Shown here: piece after piece, positions 8,436 through 19,502 of the stretch | Layout: the number at the start of each line of letters is the position of its first letter | Numbering within the stretch: the first letter of the stretch is position 1 | Origin: Calycina herbarum | Taxonomy: Eukaryota; Ascomycota; Leotiomycetes; Helotiales; Pezizellaceae | Direction: 5' to 3' | Assembly: GCA_001414485.1 (NCBI GenBank) | Contig: LLEY01000328.1 | Location: 1-25,142, forward strand | Length of the DNA stretch: 25,142 nt | Program-made: the position numbers and the translations under genes | The notes under the pieces: model-generated | Told to the model about the DNA's origin: nothing | Seen by the model: only the letters and a program-made list of their open reading frames with translations | Database searches by the model: none

Positions 8436-11400
8436 TTCTCTATAAGTAGATAAGGGCTTACTAAAAACCACTGCCTCTAAGTTCTATAGATTAACGTTTA
8501 TAAGTCTAGCGAGTACCAGGAGCTGGTTCTCTAACTAGCTTACTCTAGACGAGTCGACATAGTCCTTATCTAGGAACTGTATATATACTAGAGAGAGATT
8601 AGCTATTAGATTATAAGATGCTACTCGAATTACACCTGTTTCACACCTATATATAACTAGAACGATAACCCCTCTAGAGTGCTTATATTTATATAAAAAG
8701 GAGCGGGGATTCTCTTAAGTTAATAAACACCGATTACACTCTCGCTTAAATACTAAGACCTTGTTTATATCGAGATCACGCTCTCCTAAGGCCTCTTATT
8801 ATATATCCTCAACGTATATAACGCCCCCCTAGGCGCTAAGGGTGCTAGAGAGGCTATTAACCTCGTCCTTTACTTATAATATATTACTACAACGAATACC
8901 CTTATAGCTGGCAACTTAAACCTAAAGAGCTAGCTCTGGTAACCGGATTTCCTTAGGTAGGAAAGTATATAAGCCCCCTCGCTTATTAACTAGATAGAGG
9001 ACAGAGGGTTATAACTCTCTACCCCTCCTAGGACGTAAACGTATAACCTTAGTAACACCCTCGACCTTGCCTTTTGCTCGAGTAACCTCTACTAAAGAGG
9101 GGCGTCTACTAAGATAGACCTTACCTTTAAGTATAGCTCTGACCACCTCCTACTTCTTACCCGGCTTCCGTATATAGGAAACCTAACAGAGAAGGATCTG
9201 CCTTTGAAACTTAGTACTCTCGACGTTAAAACCTTCGAGACTACTCTCTAAAGTAAGCTCGAAACGCAATAGCTATACGAACTTATATAATAACCAAACA
9301 CGGAATCGCTAGAGGCCCTAGTAGGATTTATTACCGAGAGCGTATATAGCGCGTACCTTTGTAGTACTAAGCGAGGTCTCGGACATAGATTTAGACACCC
9401 CTAGTAGAATAAGGAATACTAGATAGCGGCTACTGAGGCAAGGCAGGCATAAAGGCTTAACGCGAGCCCTCGAGCCTTGAAGTCTCTTTGTAGGAGTCTA
9501 AGGTAGGAAATCTGGAAGGTAAAGAGAGAACACTTCCGTAACCTAATCGATAAGGCTATAAAGAGTAAAAACGTCTTTAAGATTTACAAGTAGTATTAGA
9601 GCACTAGAATATATAAGTCTCCCCTCTTAAGAGACTCGGCAGGTTAGCTAGGCTTTACTACTTAGGAGAAGCAGAAGATCCTTATATAGGAGCTGCTTAT
9701 AAACAAGGCCGAAGTTGAGGATATACTACTTAATACCTTAACCACCTCTACTCAGGCCCTCCCGTAGGCAGACCTTACTTTACACGAGGTTGAGGAATCG
9801 ATCCTCAGCAAAGCTTCAACTGTACTAGGAGAAGACGAGCTAGTAACAGGGGTCCTCAAAGTGGCCTAGCCATAGATCTCGAACCTTGTCTTCCTACTAT
9901 TTAGAGGCTGTATAGAGACAGGCTTCTACTCGAAGATCTTCCGATCTACCGTCGTTACTATTATCCTAAAACCTAATAAGAAAGACAAGTCCTCCTCTTA
10001 AGCATACCGGCTAATTACTCTACTCTCGGTCCTTAGAAAAGAGCTTGAAAGGCTCCTTACTAAGCGAGTCTCTTAGATAGCTATTAAGCACTCTGTTCTA
10101 GGGTAGAACCAGTTCGGGGCTCTTCTGCTAAGAGCTGCTATAGACCTTACTACCTGTCTTACCTTCGATATTAAGTTAGCCCTTATAGATAAGTAGGAAG
10201 CCTCTCTTCTTATACTCGATATTAAGAGCGCCTTTAACGTAGTACTCCCTAGCCGCCTAATTAAAAGGTTAAGAGAGCAAGGATAGCTGTATTACTTCGT
10301 AGAATAGGTCTCCTCTTTCTTAACTAATAGATTAGTAAAAGTAAAGCTTAATAGAGAAGTAGGCGACGCTACCCCGCTCTAGTATAGCCTTCTATAAGGC
10401 TCGCCTATCTCACCGATCCTCTTTATACTCTATATCCAGCCCCTCTTCAGATTAGGAGTTAGCTCTCTTCTAGTAGTACAGAGATTCGGCTACGCTGACG
10501 ACATTAGATTACTTGCTTTCGAGCCTTCAAAAGCAGGGAATGTTAAGGACCTGGCAAAGCAGGTAGTAAGCGTACTTAAGTAGGGCACAGACGAGGGTAT
10601 TACCTTTAATACTGAAAAATCAGAACTTATCCACTTCTCTTATAAAAGGAAACAAAGAGGGAGAGGCATCTCACCCCCCCCTACTATTATAGTTGAAGGA
10701 AAGACAATAGAGCCTATATAGGAACTCCGGTAGCTTAGCATCTTCTTCAACCCCTACCTTACCTTTTATAGTTATATTAAAAGAATAGCTAGTAAGGCTA
10801 CACTTATAGCTAATACTCTTAAAGGAATAATAAACATAGTAAGAGGATCCCTCTCGCATCTACTAAAATAAGCAGTTACTAGTTATATCCTCTCGATCGC
10901 CTATTTTAGACACGAGACCTAGTACCCTAGTTATACGAAAACAGGCTAAGCAGGTACTATAAATAACCAGATTAGCCGCTACCTAACTCTCCTAGATAGA
11001 ATAGTTACAAAGTATACTAGGATCATCCTCCTAGTCTATAAAACCACTCCTACCTCGGTACTCCTTATAGAATCTAGCCTCCTAGCCGCTGAAATTACTC
11101 TTATAGTAAAAAGCGGAGCTTTTGAGGCTAGAACTCGACGACTTAACTTAGCACACCCGCTTAAGCGATGTATAAATAACCCTTGCTCAAAGGCTAGACT
11201 TATTTACTACTCTTCTAAACCTCTCCTCTCTTTAGAAGAAGTCGATCTAATTTAAGACCCCCTGTAGAGTAGAGGGTTCAACCGCCAAGCCCGCCTCCTC
11301 AAGGTAGCCGGCCCGAGCCCTAGCGGTAATAAAGACTCTTACAAAGCCAAATTCCTTGAATTCCTCGCCTCTGTTCCGCCTACGGACCTAGTTGTATTTA

Positions 11401-12251
11401 CCGACGGCTCTTGCTTAGACGACAAGAGTACTAGGGGAGGCGTTTGTCTTACAAAAGAAGGGGTTATACTTAATACCAAGGTCTACCCCTTCGGCAAAGC
11501 ACTTGAAATCTACGACGTAGAGGCTAGAGCCGCTCTATACGGCCTAGAATTAGCTCTTACCTCCTCTTTCTAGCTATTAGCTAGGAAGTGCTAGATCTGT
11601 CTCGACAACCTAGAAGCTATACTATAACTGACCTACTAGTCCTACGGCACCTTATAAGAGACTTTTAATAGAGTTAACGAGTTAGCTCTATTATACCCTG
11701 ATAAAATCCAAACCAGGTAGTGCCCTAGCTATATAGGTATCTAAGGGAATGAGATTGCAGATAGAGCTGTAGAGAAAGGCGCCCGGCTACCCCCTCCTAC
11801 CCCTCTCTCGGTACTCTGTAATACTACGCTTAGGAGAGAGGTTAAAGAGATAGGGGTTCAACTTACAAAGAAACTCTAGAAAGCTACACTTCCTAGTCTA
11901 TATAAGGATCTAAGGCTTAATAACTAGACCTCGAAACCTCAGTTGCTTCACTTACTAAGAGAGGTCCTAGCTCGCTTAATTGCCGCTCGCTCTAGCTACG
12001 GAGACTTTATACTATACCACCTCCGATTCTCTTACCTCGACACGCTACTTACCTTAGAGAAGTGTAAGTGTAGTAGAGAAAAGACTTAATTTCACCTACT
12101 CTTTTGCTAGCTAGTAAATAGAGTAGCTCCGGAACTACTTACAAAGGCTAAGAGGAATCCTCAACTTCTCTTTAGCTTATACTACGAGGAACTCTTTTAC
12201 AAAATCTACTATAAGACAAAGTTTTATACTAAGATCTGCCCCTCTAGATAG
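8436..12251 (+). pseudogene. LINE ORF2: endonuclease, reverse transcriptase, RNase H
   Basis: One continuous frame. The endonuclease domain starts near 8460 with VLQINV-like and RRVDIVLIQE (about 8556-8580), then VLIFI-KGAGILL (8690), VYNAPLGAKGARE (8814) and the GNLNL site (8910; normally GDFNL). The RT domain (about 10000-10900) has ITLLSVLRKELERLL, QNQFGALLLRAAIDL, LILDIKSAFNVV (10210), QGSPISPILF and the catalytic FGYADDIRLLA (10485-10515), with both Asp intact. RNase H has VFTDGSCLDDKSTRGG (from 11394) and later GNEIAD. The C-terminus has a CCHC-like KCKCSREKT...FC (about 12060-12110). The stop used here is TAG 12249; a further hydrophobic stretch to TAA near 12348 is possible. Enzyme role: target-primed reverse transcription in the nucleus. 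Stops of TAG/TAA type inactivate it. Confidence 0.88.
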
Positions 12252-12542
12252 ATAGACCTTTCTTTCTTTACTCTGTATCTCTTCTTTCTCTTATTCTTTA
12301 TTCTCTATCTTATATACTGTTTTCTTATTATACTCTGGTTTTTAAACTAATTAAGAATAAGAGCTGTTCCAGAAGTGGGGCTTCTCTTTAAACTATCTCC
12401 TGTAAATTAGCGCACTTTCATTTACACCTCCTGTAGCCTAGGGCACCCCTCTAGCGTCATTTGCCTAATACTAGGACTCTTTTAGGACCTAGCCTACGCG
12501 AGCTAGAATCCGTCTAACGTTAAATAGTATAAAAAAAAAAAA
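12252..12542 (+). other. LINE 3' UTR and poly(A)
   Basis: Non-coding tail ending in AGTATA plus a run of 12 A (12531-12542), of which the last three overlap the TSD. It marks the 3' end of the LINE. Confidence 0.8.
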
Positions 12543-12710
12543 GCTGAGTAGAGAGAAAGAGAAGAGAAAGAGCAGCGGGAGGCATTAGAAAAACAGTAGG
12601 AGATAGAGATCGTATATCTAGTAGCCTCGCCTATCTCTATTAGTTCCTAATCCGAGCTGAGTTTTAACCTAGCTTTTCTTAAAGCTTTTTCTTCTAACTA
12701 TAAGATGTAG
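12540..12710 (+). pseudogene. Antisense accessory gene of G1, last part
   Basis: Resumes the frame of 6179-6689 after the LINE, repeating KAE from the TSD. It continues as an acidic/basic helix (EREEKEQREALEK), then ASPISISS and a hydrophobic end FNLAFLKAFSSNYKM with TAG at 12708-12710. The G2 copy ends in the same way (LDPVFLESFPPNHEI). The last 17 bp overlap the 3' end of pol on the other strand. Confidence 0.75.
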
Positions 12711-13620
12711 GTAAACCTGGGTTTTGCTAGTAGAACTCTTAAAGTTACGCTAGGTAATAGTTAAGATTACTTTTTAGTTCTTAAGTGTTTTCTAAGTATA
12801 GGTAATCTAACTATTTAATTAAATACTTAACTTATCTTTTAATAAGTTTATAGTTAAGAATTCTTTTAACTTCGTATTCGGTGTTTAGATTTATTAGTTG
12901 AATTTCTATAATTAGAGCTAGTAGTACTCCTAGTAGTACTGGTTTAAGTAAGGATATATAGAATACTAGGTAAATGTTTATTATCTTTAGTAGTACTAAT
13001 TTATAATTTAAAAGTCTCTTAACTCGTCTGATTTTAAATAGTCTAAGTTTTTTATAATCTAGTTTATTACTTAGTTTCTTTATATTAATATTCTTCTATA
13101 CTAAGTAGACCCTATCTCCCTCTTTTAGTGTTAGCTCCTAACTACGTCGTTTATTATAGTAGTATATATTTCTTTTAGCTATGAATTGTAAATCCTCTAT
13201 AAGTTCCTTATATAGCCTTTTGATTTTTAAGATATAAATATAAGTAAGTTAGTTGTCGATAGTTATAGATAGTAGTTCTCGATATACTATTAGTTTATAT
13301 CTAAAATTAGTATAGAATAGTATAATAAGCATTGTTTCCGTTACTAAACTGTTATAGGTAAACTATACTAGAGGTAGTAGTTCTACCTAGTTGTCTTACT
13401 AGTAGTTTATATAATAATAAAGGTATGTTTTAACTACTTAATTTATCTTTTTGTTTCCTCTATTTATTTAAGAGTAAAAAGCTATAGAGAGCTTTCTTTT
13501 CGTACTTAATTATTCTATAAGAGTAATCTAAAATTTTAAGGTAAAGAGCTTATCTCTATCTAAGAGTATTTCTTTAGATAGTCTATATCTTAAGACTACT
13601 TCCTTAAAGAACGTAAATGC
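12694..13620 (-). pseudogene. G1 pol, 3' part: integrase end and chromodomain
   Basis: Read on minus from 13620 down. The integrase post-core region runs to about 13000 and includes YYYNKRRSQE, LVQKNIN-K-PSNKLDYKKL and NYRLVLLK. The HISLLEP-like box (YISLLKP) is at about 12970-12940. A chromodomain follows (about 12885-12755) with EYEVERILNYRLIKRQ and YLYLENT-EL. The frame ends QQNPGLPTSYS then TAG at 12696-12694. Trp and Gln codons are TAG/TAA. The 17-bp tail overlap with the plus-strand accessory gene is the same as in G2. S copy C splits this part from the rest of pol. Confidence 0.85.
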
Positions 13621-13915
13621 TAATTTATAATAATATATAAATAAATAGTATAAATATAAGAGATTAAGTATAATTAATACCTAAAGAAAATACTTTATTA
13701 TAAATAATTTATATATTAGTATCTAGTATACTTAGACATAAGTGCTTAAGTGTATATAGACCCAAAAGCTAAGCTTAGTCAGAACATCACGTGACCTCGT
13801 GGTTCTGATGTGTCTGGAGCACTCTAGAGCAACGCGTTAAGTTTTGTATATTAATTACATATACTTCCGCATACGTATTCCGTTTACGGAAGTGGCGTTT
13901 TGTGGCGTATGCCGT

Positions 13916-14040
13916 ATACGTATATATAAAGAGTCCTTTGTACACCGTATGCGTATTCCGCATACGTATATACAAAGAGTCCTTTGTACACCGCATACGT
14001 ATTCCGAATGCGTATATACAAAGAGTCCTTTATACACATG
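13916..14040. repeat. 46-bp minisatellite in S copy C
   Basis: Units begin at 13926, 13972 and 14018 (46-bp period), the last partial. Same palindromic unit as in the other copies. Confidence 0.9.
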
Positions 14041-14073
14041 TGTATATAACTAGGTCCTGGGACGTCTACCCAG

Positions 14074-14172
14074 GACACACATACACACACACACACACAT
14101 ACACACACACACACACACATACACACACACACATATACACACATATACACATATACATATACACATATATAT
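14074..14172. repeat. CA/TA microsatellite in S copy C
   Basis: Long (AC)n tract interrupted by AT, passing into (TA)n. All S copies have a shorter form at the same place, so it is part of the element and not a chance expansion. Confidence 0.9.
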
Positions 14173-14227
14173 ATATATTTATACCCTTGACTTCTGCCTT
14201 CTGTCCTCTTACGTAACCATTTTAACA

Positions 14228-16144
14228 TAATTCCTTAGCTATACTTAACTCTATATATACTACTAGAATTATATACTTTATAAGTCGTTCTATAATAACT
14301 AGGATCGTGTTATACTTAACTCTTATTATTAGATCTTTAGATTTTAGTAGCTTAATAATAAAATCTATAGATATTAATTTCTAAGGTATCTATAGTATTA
14401 GAGTAGTGTTTATCTATCTATAAGAAGTATAGTAAGAAGCCTTATTCCTAGTATAGGTATTATATTCTACTATTACCTTCTTAACTATTATAGATAATCG
14501 ATTAATATAGTAGTATTATCTTATTCTCTAGAGGGTTCTACGAATTCCTTAGTAGCTATAAGTAGGCATAGTATAGTATTCTTATATAAACTCTCTTATA
14601 TATAAACTAGGAACTTATAATTTCCCTTTTATATACTAGTTATAACCTTTATATATATTCTAAATTTTATCTATCTAGATATTGTTTATTACTATTATTT
14701 TATATATAGTAGGTACTAAGTCTCTATTATTAAGAGTTTTTAAGATTATAATCTTTTTATACTCTTTATCTCTCTTATATCTAGGTTTCTAGCTAAGAGT
14801 ATTAGCTTAATCGTTTAATATTCTCTTTATATACTATATAATAATATTAAACCCTTCTAATATCTCTAACTATCTAGCTAACTATCTTATTATAAGTTCC
14901 TTAGTTATTATAAATATCTTAAAGTTCTTATAGTTAGATAAAACTATAACTTAGTATTTTACTAGCTATAAATAAATTCTCTAGTATTCTAAAGCTAATA
15001 CTATAGTAAGTAATTCCTTATCGAAGATACTATAGTTTTATTATACTAGGTTAAATGTTTTAAAATAATATATAATAGATATAAGTTTTCCTTTATTATT
15101 TAGTTATAAATGAATTATACTTACTACTATATCTAAGGTATCTATTTTAATTATACTAGGCTTATCTATATTGAAATTATATAGAATAGGTTTTTCTACG
15201 AATCTTACTTTTATCTTCTAAAAAGTGTCCTTAGCCTATTTATTTTAAATAAATTTAATAGCCTTTTTTACTAGTACTAATATTAGCTTAATAATCTTTA
15301 TATAGTCTCTAATAAATAGATAATAAAAGTTTATAAATCTAAGAAAGAACTATATATCTTTTATGTTCTCTAGTAATTTCTAGTTTAAGATATCTTAGAT
15401 CTTTACTAGATCTATTTCTATTTTTCTTAGACTAAATACCTATCTTAGAAAAAGTGTCTAAGTTATTTTAAATTCGTATTTTAAGAGTTTTAACTAAGAG
15501 TTTACTTTTACTAGTTATTATAAAACTTCTTTAATATATCTTTTATATTCTTCTTCTTTTTTTAAAAAGATTAAGATATTATCTAGATAATAAATTACTA
15601 TTATTTTTAGAAGATCTCTTAAAATGTTATTATTTTACCTCTAATATATAGCTAGTATATTATAGAGTCTAAATAGTATAACTATATATTTATAAAGGCT
15701 TAATAGTAAGGTAAATACTATCTTTTATTTATTTTTAACTTTTATTTATATAAGTTTATAGACGTTTTATTAATCTAGTTTTATAAATCGTACTACCTTA
15801 TCTAACTTGTTTTATAAGTATTAGCTAGGTAGTAGTAGATAAGCGTCCTTAACTATAGTATGATTTACTTCTTAGTAATTAATATATACTCTTCTATCTA
15901 GGTTATCTTTCTTTTTAATAATAAGTATATTTAAAGTAATTAGTAACTTAGATTTTCTAATATATCTCTTCTTAATACCTTCTTTTATATAACTTTCTAT
16001 TCTCTATAGGCTTTTCTAGTTATATAACTAAAGCTTCTACTTTAAGAGGTAATAACCCTCTTTTAATTTAATCTTATAATCTTATAAGTAATGTTCTAGT
16101 AAGGCTTATAAGTCTTCTAAGTTTTTAAACAAAGCCTTAAATTC
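14228..16144 (-). pseudogene. G1 pol, middle part: reverse transcriptase, RNase H, integrase core
   Basis: On minus from 16144: RT with L-x-RLYNILAIYQR-like (about 15680-15640) and the catalytic box IYYLDNILIF (about 15592-15575), where the second Asp of YLDD is Asn (GAT to AAT). RNase H ends at a DALSRK-like site (about 14810-14781). The integrase zinc region and core follow, with ISIDFIIKLLKSKD (about 14377-14335). Copies C and D border this part. G2 aligns over its whole length (22200-24118). The protein would copy and integrate the element; no intact frame is left. Confidence 0.88.
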
Positions 16145-16633
16145 TGTTAAAATAGTCACGTAAGAGGGCAGAAGGCAGAAGTCAAGGGTATAAATTATAT
16201 GTATATATGTGTGTATATGTGTGTGTGTGTGTGTATGTGTGTGTGTGTGTCCTGGGTAGACGTCCCAGGACCTAGTTATATACACATGTGTACAAAGGAC
16301 TCTTTTGTATATACGTATGCGGAATACGTATGCGGTGTACAAAGGCCTCTTTATATATACGTATTCGGAATACGTATGCGGTGTACAAAGGACTCTTTGT
16401 ATATACGTATGCGGAATACGCATGCGGTATACGCTATAAAACGCCACTTCCGTAAACGGAATACGTATGCGGAAGTATATGTAATTAATATATAAAACTT
16501 AACACGTTGCTCTAGAGTGCTCTAGACACATCAGAACCGCGAGGTCACGTGGTATTCTGACTAAGCTTAACTTTTAGGTCTATATACACTTAAGCACTTA
16601 TGTCTAAGTATACTAGATACTAATATTATTATA
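16145..16633 (+). mobile_element. S-family solo-LTR-like element, copy D (short form)
   Basis: 489 bp from TGTTAAAATAGTCACGTAAG to ...TATTATTATA with TSD AATTC (16140-16144, 16634-16638). The empty site is seen in G2 at about 24110-24122 (CCTTAAATTCTCTATAC). It lacks the roughly 80-bp AT-rich segment found near the end of B and C. The TG microsatellite is at 16199-16250 and the CACGTG palindrome at 16531-16560. Confidence 0.92.
16290..16430. repeat. 46-bp minisatellite in S copy D
   Basis: About three units; the first, beside the CCTGGGTAGACGTCCCAGG hairpin, again has one extra T. Confidence 0.9.
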
Positions 16634-18545
16634 AATTCTTTATACTATATAGGTATTCTATTATCAGCGGTTCTACTAATCTATAGAGGACCCTAAGCAA
16701 GGTGTTCTAGCGTCTTAGAAGAGGTAGCGCTAACCTTGTTCTAGCCTTATATTTATAATTATAAACCTATATAATTATATTAACTAAAGGTTAACGTTTA
16801 AGCCTTCTAGTTAATATCTAGATTATGTTCCTAAATCTATAGTATATTAAGTATTACTTCTTTACTTCCTATCTTAATAATATTAAATTATATATCTAAG
16901 TAGTATCCTTTAATATTGACTTTTATTAGAATAGTTTACTAATTAATAATCCTATCTTAGTAAGTAACGTCTATTCTGTCGACTACTCTTAGATAGTATA
17001 GTTTTATATTCTTAGTTAAGACGTTTAGCATTTTTAAAGCTATTAGAGAGAGGAAATTACCTATTGTTCTAGAGTTAATTATAACTCGAAGTTCTTTCCC
17101 TTTTATCTTTATAGTTATAACTAACTAATTCTCTCTAGAGGTAGTGTTTAGCTCTCTAATTATTATTTAGTAGAGCTCTCTTTATACTAACTCTATTTCT
17201 TAGTCTATATTATATTTATTTATCTTCTAAAAGATTATACTAAATAACTTTCTATTTCTAGATTCTTAAAAGATTACTCTAACTTTTCTAACTAAAGCAA
17301 CTATAGTATACTAGCCTCCTATTTCTAGTATAGCTTTCTTATTATTAGGTAGTATACCTAAGAAACTAGGTTTTAGACGTCTTATAAAGTCATTAGAACC
17401 CTGCTATTACTATAAGCTAGTTCCTTTTTAAAGATCTATAACTATCTATATATCTCCTATCTTAGATAGACTAAGATAGCTTACTAGATATTACTTATTC
17501 TAGTCTAGGTTCTTTAAATTTAATAGTTTATCTTCTAGTAATAAGGCTTACTAATATTACCTTGTCTTATTTATTTTAAACTATTTTATAAGTAGTTAAA
17601 ATAGTAGAGTTAATTCCTTAAGTAGAATATAGGCTCTAAAAATTAGGTTTCTGGTTTTCTATATATACTTATCTATTCCCTTTTCTAAAGGTTTTAATAA
17701 ATACTTATATCTTACCTTATTTAGGCTTATATATTCTTAGATTTACTTTTAATAAATTAGATTCTAATTCTAATAACTCTAATAAACTAGTTAATAGTAG
17801 TAACTTATATTATATTTAAAGAGGTAATTTATAATATATTTCTAACTATATATTATAATATTCTCTAAGAAGTAGATTCTTACTATTATTAGTATCTTAT
17901 ATCTTACTAACTTATAGCTTAATTCCTTTATTTAGCTATAGGTATACAGCGCCTACTATTATATCTAAGGCATTTGTTTTAATCTATATACTATATCCTC
18001 TAGTCTTAAGTTCTTTGTTTATAAGTTTAATTCTTTCTAGTAAAGCTACTTCTTTTTAGATAGTAGTATTAGCTTGTTTCTCTTTAGAGTCTTTCTTCTT
18101 ACTATACTTATTTACTCTATAGCTAGAGAGGCTATAGTTATAATATAAGTTCTACTTACGACGACGATCTTGCTCTTTTTAGGAAAGCTCTTTCTTTAGT
18201 AGGTCTTTATCTTAAGTTCCTTTTCCTTAGACCTAACGCTTCTAAGTAGTATTAATTTCTATAGGATCTCTATAGTCCTTTTTCCTACTCTTTTCTTAAT
18301 ATTAATGTCTATAACTACTCTTCTTTTCTAGACTCTACTTATAATTCTAATTATTAATCTTAATTATATTATTAGTTAACTTATCAAGTATGTCTAAGAA
18401 GTTATCCCTAGCTAATTCATCCTTAATACTATCCTTTAATCCTCTGTAGTACTACTTACGTAAGGCCTCGTCGTTCTAGCTAAGACGTGTAGAGTATTAC
18501 TAGAATATTAACGTATATTTAGTAGCTAAACCCTTTTATTAGAGG
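16634..18545 (-). pseudogene. G1 gag C-terminal part and protease
   Basis: On minus from 18545: a gag region with ERRGLT and DELARDNFLDILDKL-like helices (about 18480-18380), then a single CCHC-type zinc knuckle (about 18158-18110) with Cys and His codons partly changed to Tyr. Much later a protease-like site reads RVIINSRTIGNFLS (about 17095-17040); the family motif is D-S-G-A, so the catalytic Asp is now Asn. The rest leads into RT past copy D. The knuckle binds RNA during particle formation; the aspartic protease would cut Gag-Pol. I cannot tell whether gag and pol were one frame. Confidence 0.78.
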
Positions 18546-18550
18546 CTATA

Positions 18551-19034
18551 TATAATAATATATTAGTATCTAGTATACTTAGACATAAGTGCTTAAGTGT
18601 ATATAGACCTAAAAGTTAAGCTTAGTCAGAATATCACGTGACCTCGTGGTTCTGATGTGTCTAGAGCACTCTAGAGCAACGCGTTAAGTTTTGTATATTA
18701 ATTACATATACTTCCGCATACGTATTCCGTTTACGGAAGTGGCGTTTTATGGCGTATACCGCATGCGTATTCCGCATACGTATATACAAAGAGTCCTTTG
18801 TACACCGTATGCGTATTCCGAATACGTATATACAAAGAGTCCTTTGTACACCGCATACGTATTCCGTATACGTATATACAAAGAGTCCTTTATACACATG
18901 TGTATATAACTAGGTCCTGGGATGTCTACCTAGGATACACACACATACACACACATATATACACACACACACATATACACATAATTTATACTCTTGACTT
19001 CTGCCTTCTGCCCTCTTACGTGACCATTTTGACA
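18551..19034 (-). mobile_element. S-family solo-LTR-like element, copy E (short form)
   Basis: 484 bp from TATAATAATATATTAGTATC to ...CATTTTGACA with TSD CTATA (18546-18550, 19035-19039). It splits gag. Like D it lacks the AT-rich end segment. The terminal GACA is the unmutated form of the AACA seen in B, C and D. The small frames at 18661-19088 are repeat-derived. Confidence 0.92.
18760..18895. repeat. 46-bp minisatellite in S copy E
   Basis: Unit starts at 18786, 18832 and 18878, exact 46-bp period, the last partial. Confidence 0.9.
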
Positions 19035-19039
19035 CTATA

Positions 19040-19468
19040 TAAAGCTTATACTACTTTTTTCTTTAAATCTACATCTATAAACGCCTAGTTAATTCCTTTC
19101 TTAAATCTAGCAATAGTTAAAAACAATCCTTAAGTGCTTTTACTTATAAAGTTTAATACTTTTCTATTTAATATTTTATTCTTCTAAAAATCCTCTAAAT
19201 ATAGCTCTATCTAGTTATATACTACTCCTTTAAGATAAGTAGTAAGCTATATAACTTAATTAGTTTTATAAGTAAACTATACTAAGTAAAAGTTTAAGTA
19301 TATTAAAGCTTTTATAATAAACTTAGTAAGTTTCTCTAAAGAGCTGTTAAACGTTCTTAGTACTAGCAATTTCACTTCCTTCCTAAGAGTAGTAACTGAT
19401 ACTACTAGTATTATTAGTACTAGAGGTAGTATAGAGGTCGAACCTAAGGATAGTGTAGTTTTCGACAT
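19040..19468 (-). pseudogene. G1 gag N-terminal part
   Basis: Starts at ATG 19468-19466 (MSKTTLSLGSTSILPL), 34 bp after the 5' LTR. The first 63 codons (to 19277) are open and include a TFNSSLEKLTKFIIKALIYL segment. This matches the F-x-G-x-R-x-x-L-x-x-F pattern at the start of fungal Ty3 capsid domains. Beyond 19277 stops accumulate until copy E at 19034. It would form the virus-like particle shell. It is one of the few provided-length open frames here that is a true coding remnant. Confidence 0.8.
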
Positions 19469-19502
19469 TATATTAGTAGTACTTCTAAGCAGGTGCTTAA
19501 AG
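19469..19502 (-). other. G1 leader / primer-binding region
   Basis: Short stretch between 5' LTR and gag. On minus it starts CTTTAAGCACCTGCTTAGAAG. A tRNA primer site normally starts with TGG; that is not seen here, so the primer cannot be assigned. Confidence 0.5.

Larger units (their letters stand above)
6690..12539 (+). mobile_element. Tad1-clade LINE, full length, inserted in the G1 antisense gene
   Basis: About 5.85 kb between imperfect 15-bp TSDs of AAAGCTGAGAAGAGA type (6675-6689 and 12540-12554), with a poly(A) run (12531-12542) at the 3' end. It has a 5' leader, ORF1 with zinc knuckles, and ORF2 with apurinic endonuclease, reverse transcriptase and RNase H. RNase H after the RT is typical of the Tad1 clade of fungal LINEs. 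Both frames are in register from end to end, with stops that fit RIP. GC content is visibly higher than in the Gypsy copies around it, so it is probably a younger or less altered insertion. Confidence 0.9.
13626..14227 (-). mobile_element. S-family solo-LTR-like element, copy C (long form)
   Basis: 602 bp from TATAATAATATATAAATAAA to ...CATTTTAACA with TSD TAATT (13621-13625, 14228-14232). The homologous site in G2 (near 22195-22205) is uninterrupted, which proves the insertion. It carries the AT-rich end segment present in copy B, the 30-bp CACGTG palindrome (13779-13808), the minisatellite, the hairpin CCTGGGACGTCTACCCAGG (14056-14074) and the longest CA microsatellite (14074-14155). Open frames on both strands at 13787-14228 are produced by these repeats. 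Confidence 0.9.

Noticed and set aside
10671..10859. Minus-strand frame within the LINE
   Set aside because: Antisense to the RT part of ORF2, which is supported by catalytic motifs.
4384..14227. B-to-C (and D-to-E) as a large DNA transposon with 0.5-0.6-kb terminal inverted repeats
   Set aside because: Each S copy has its own 5-bp TSD, and removing each one alone restores continuous Gypsy sequence that is seen empty in another copy. They are separate insertions.
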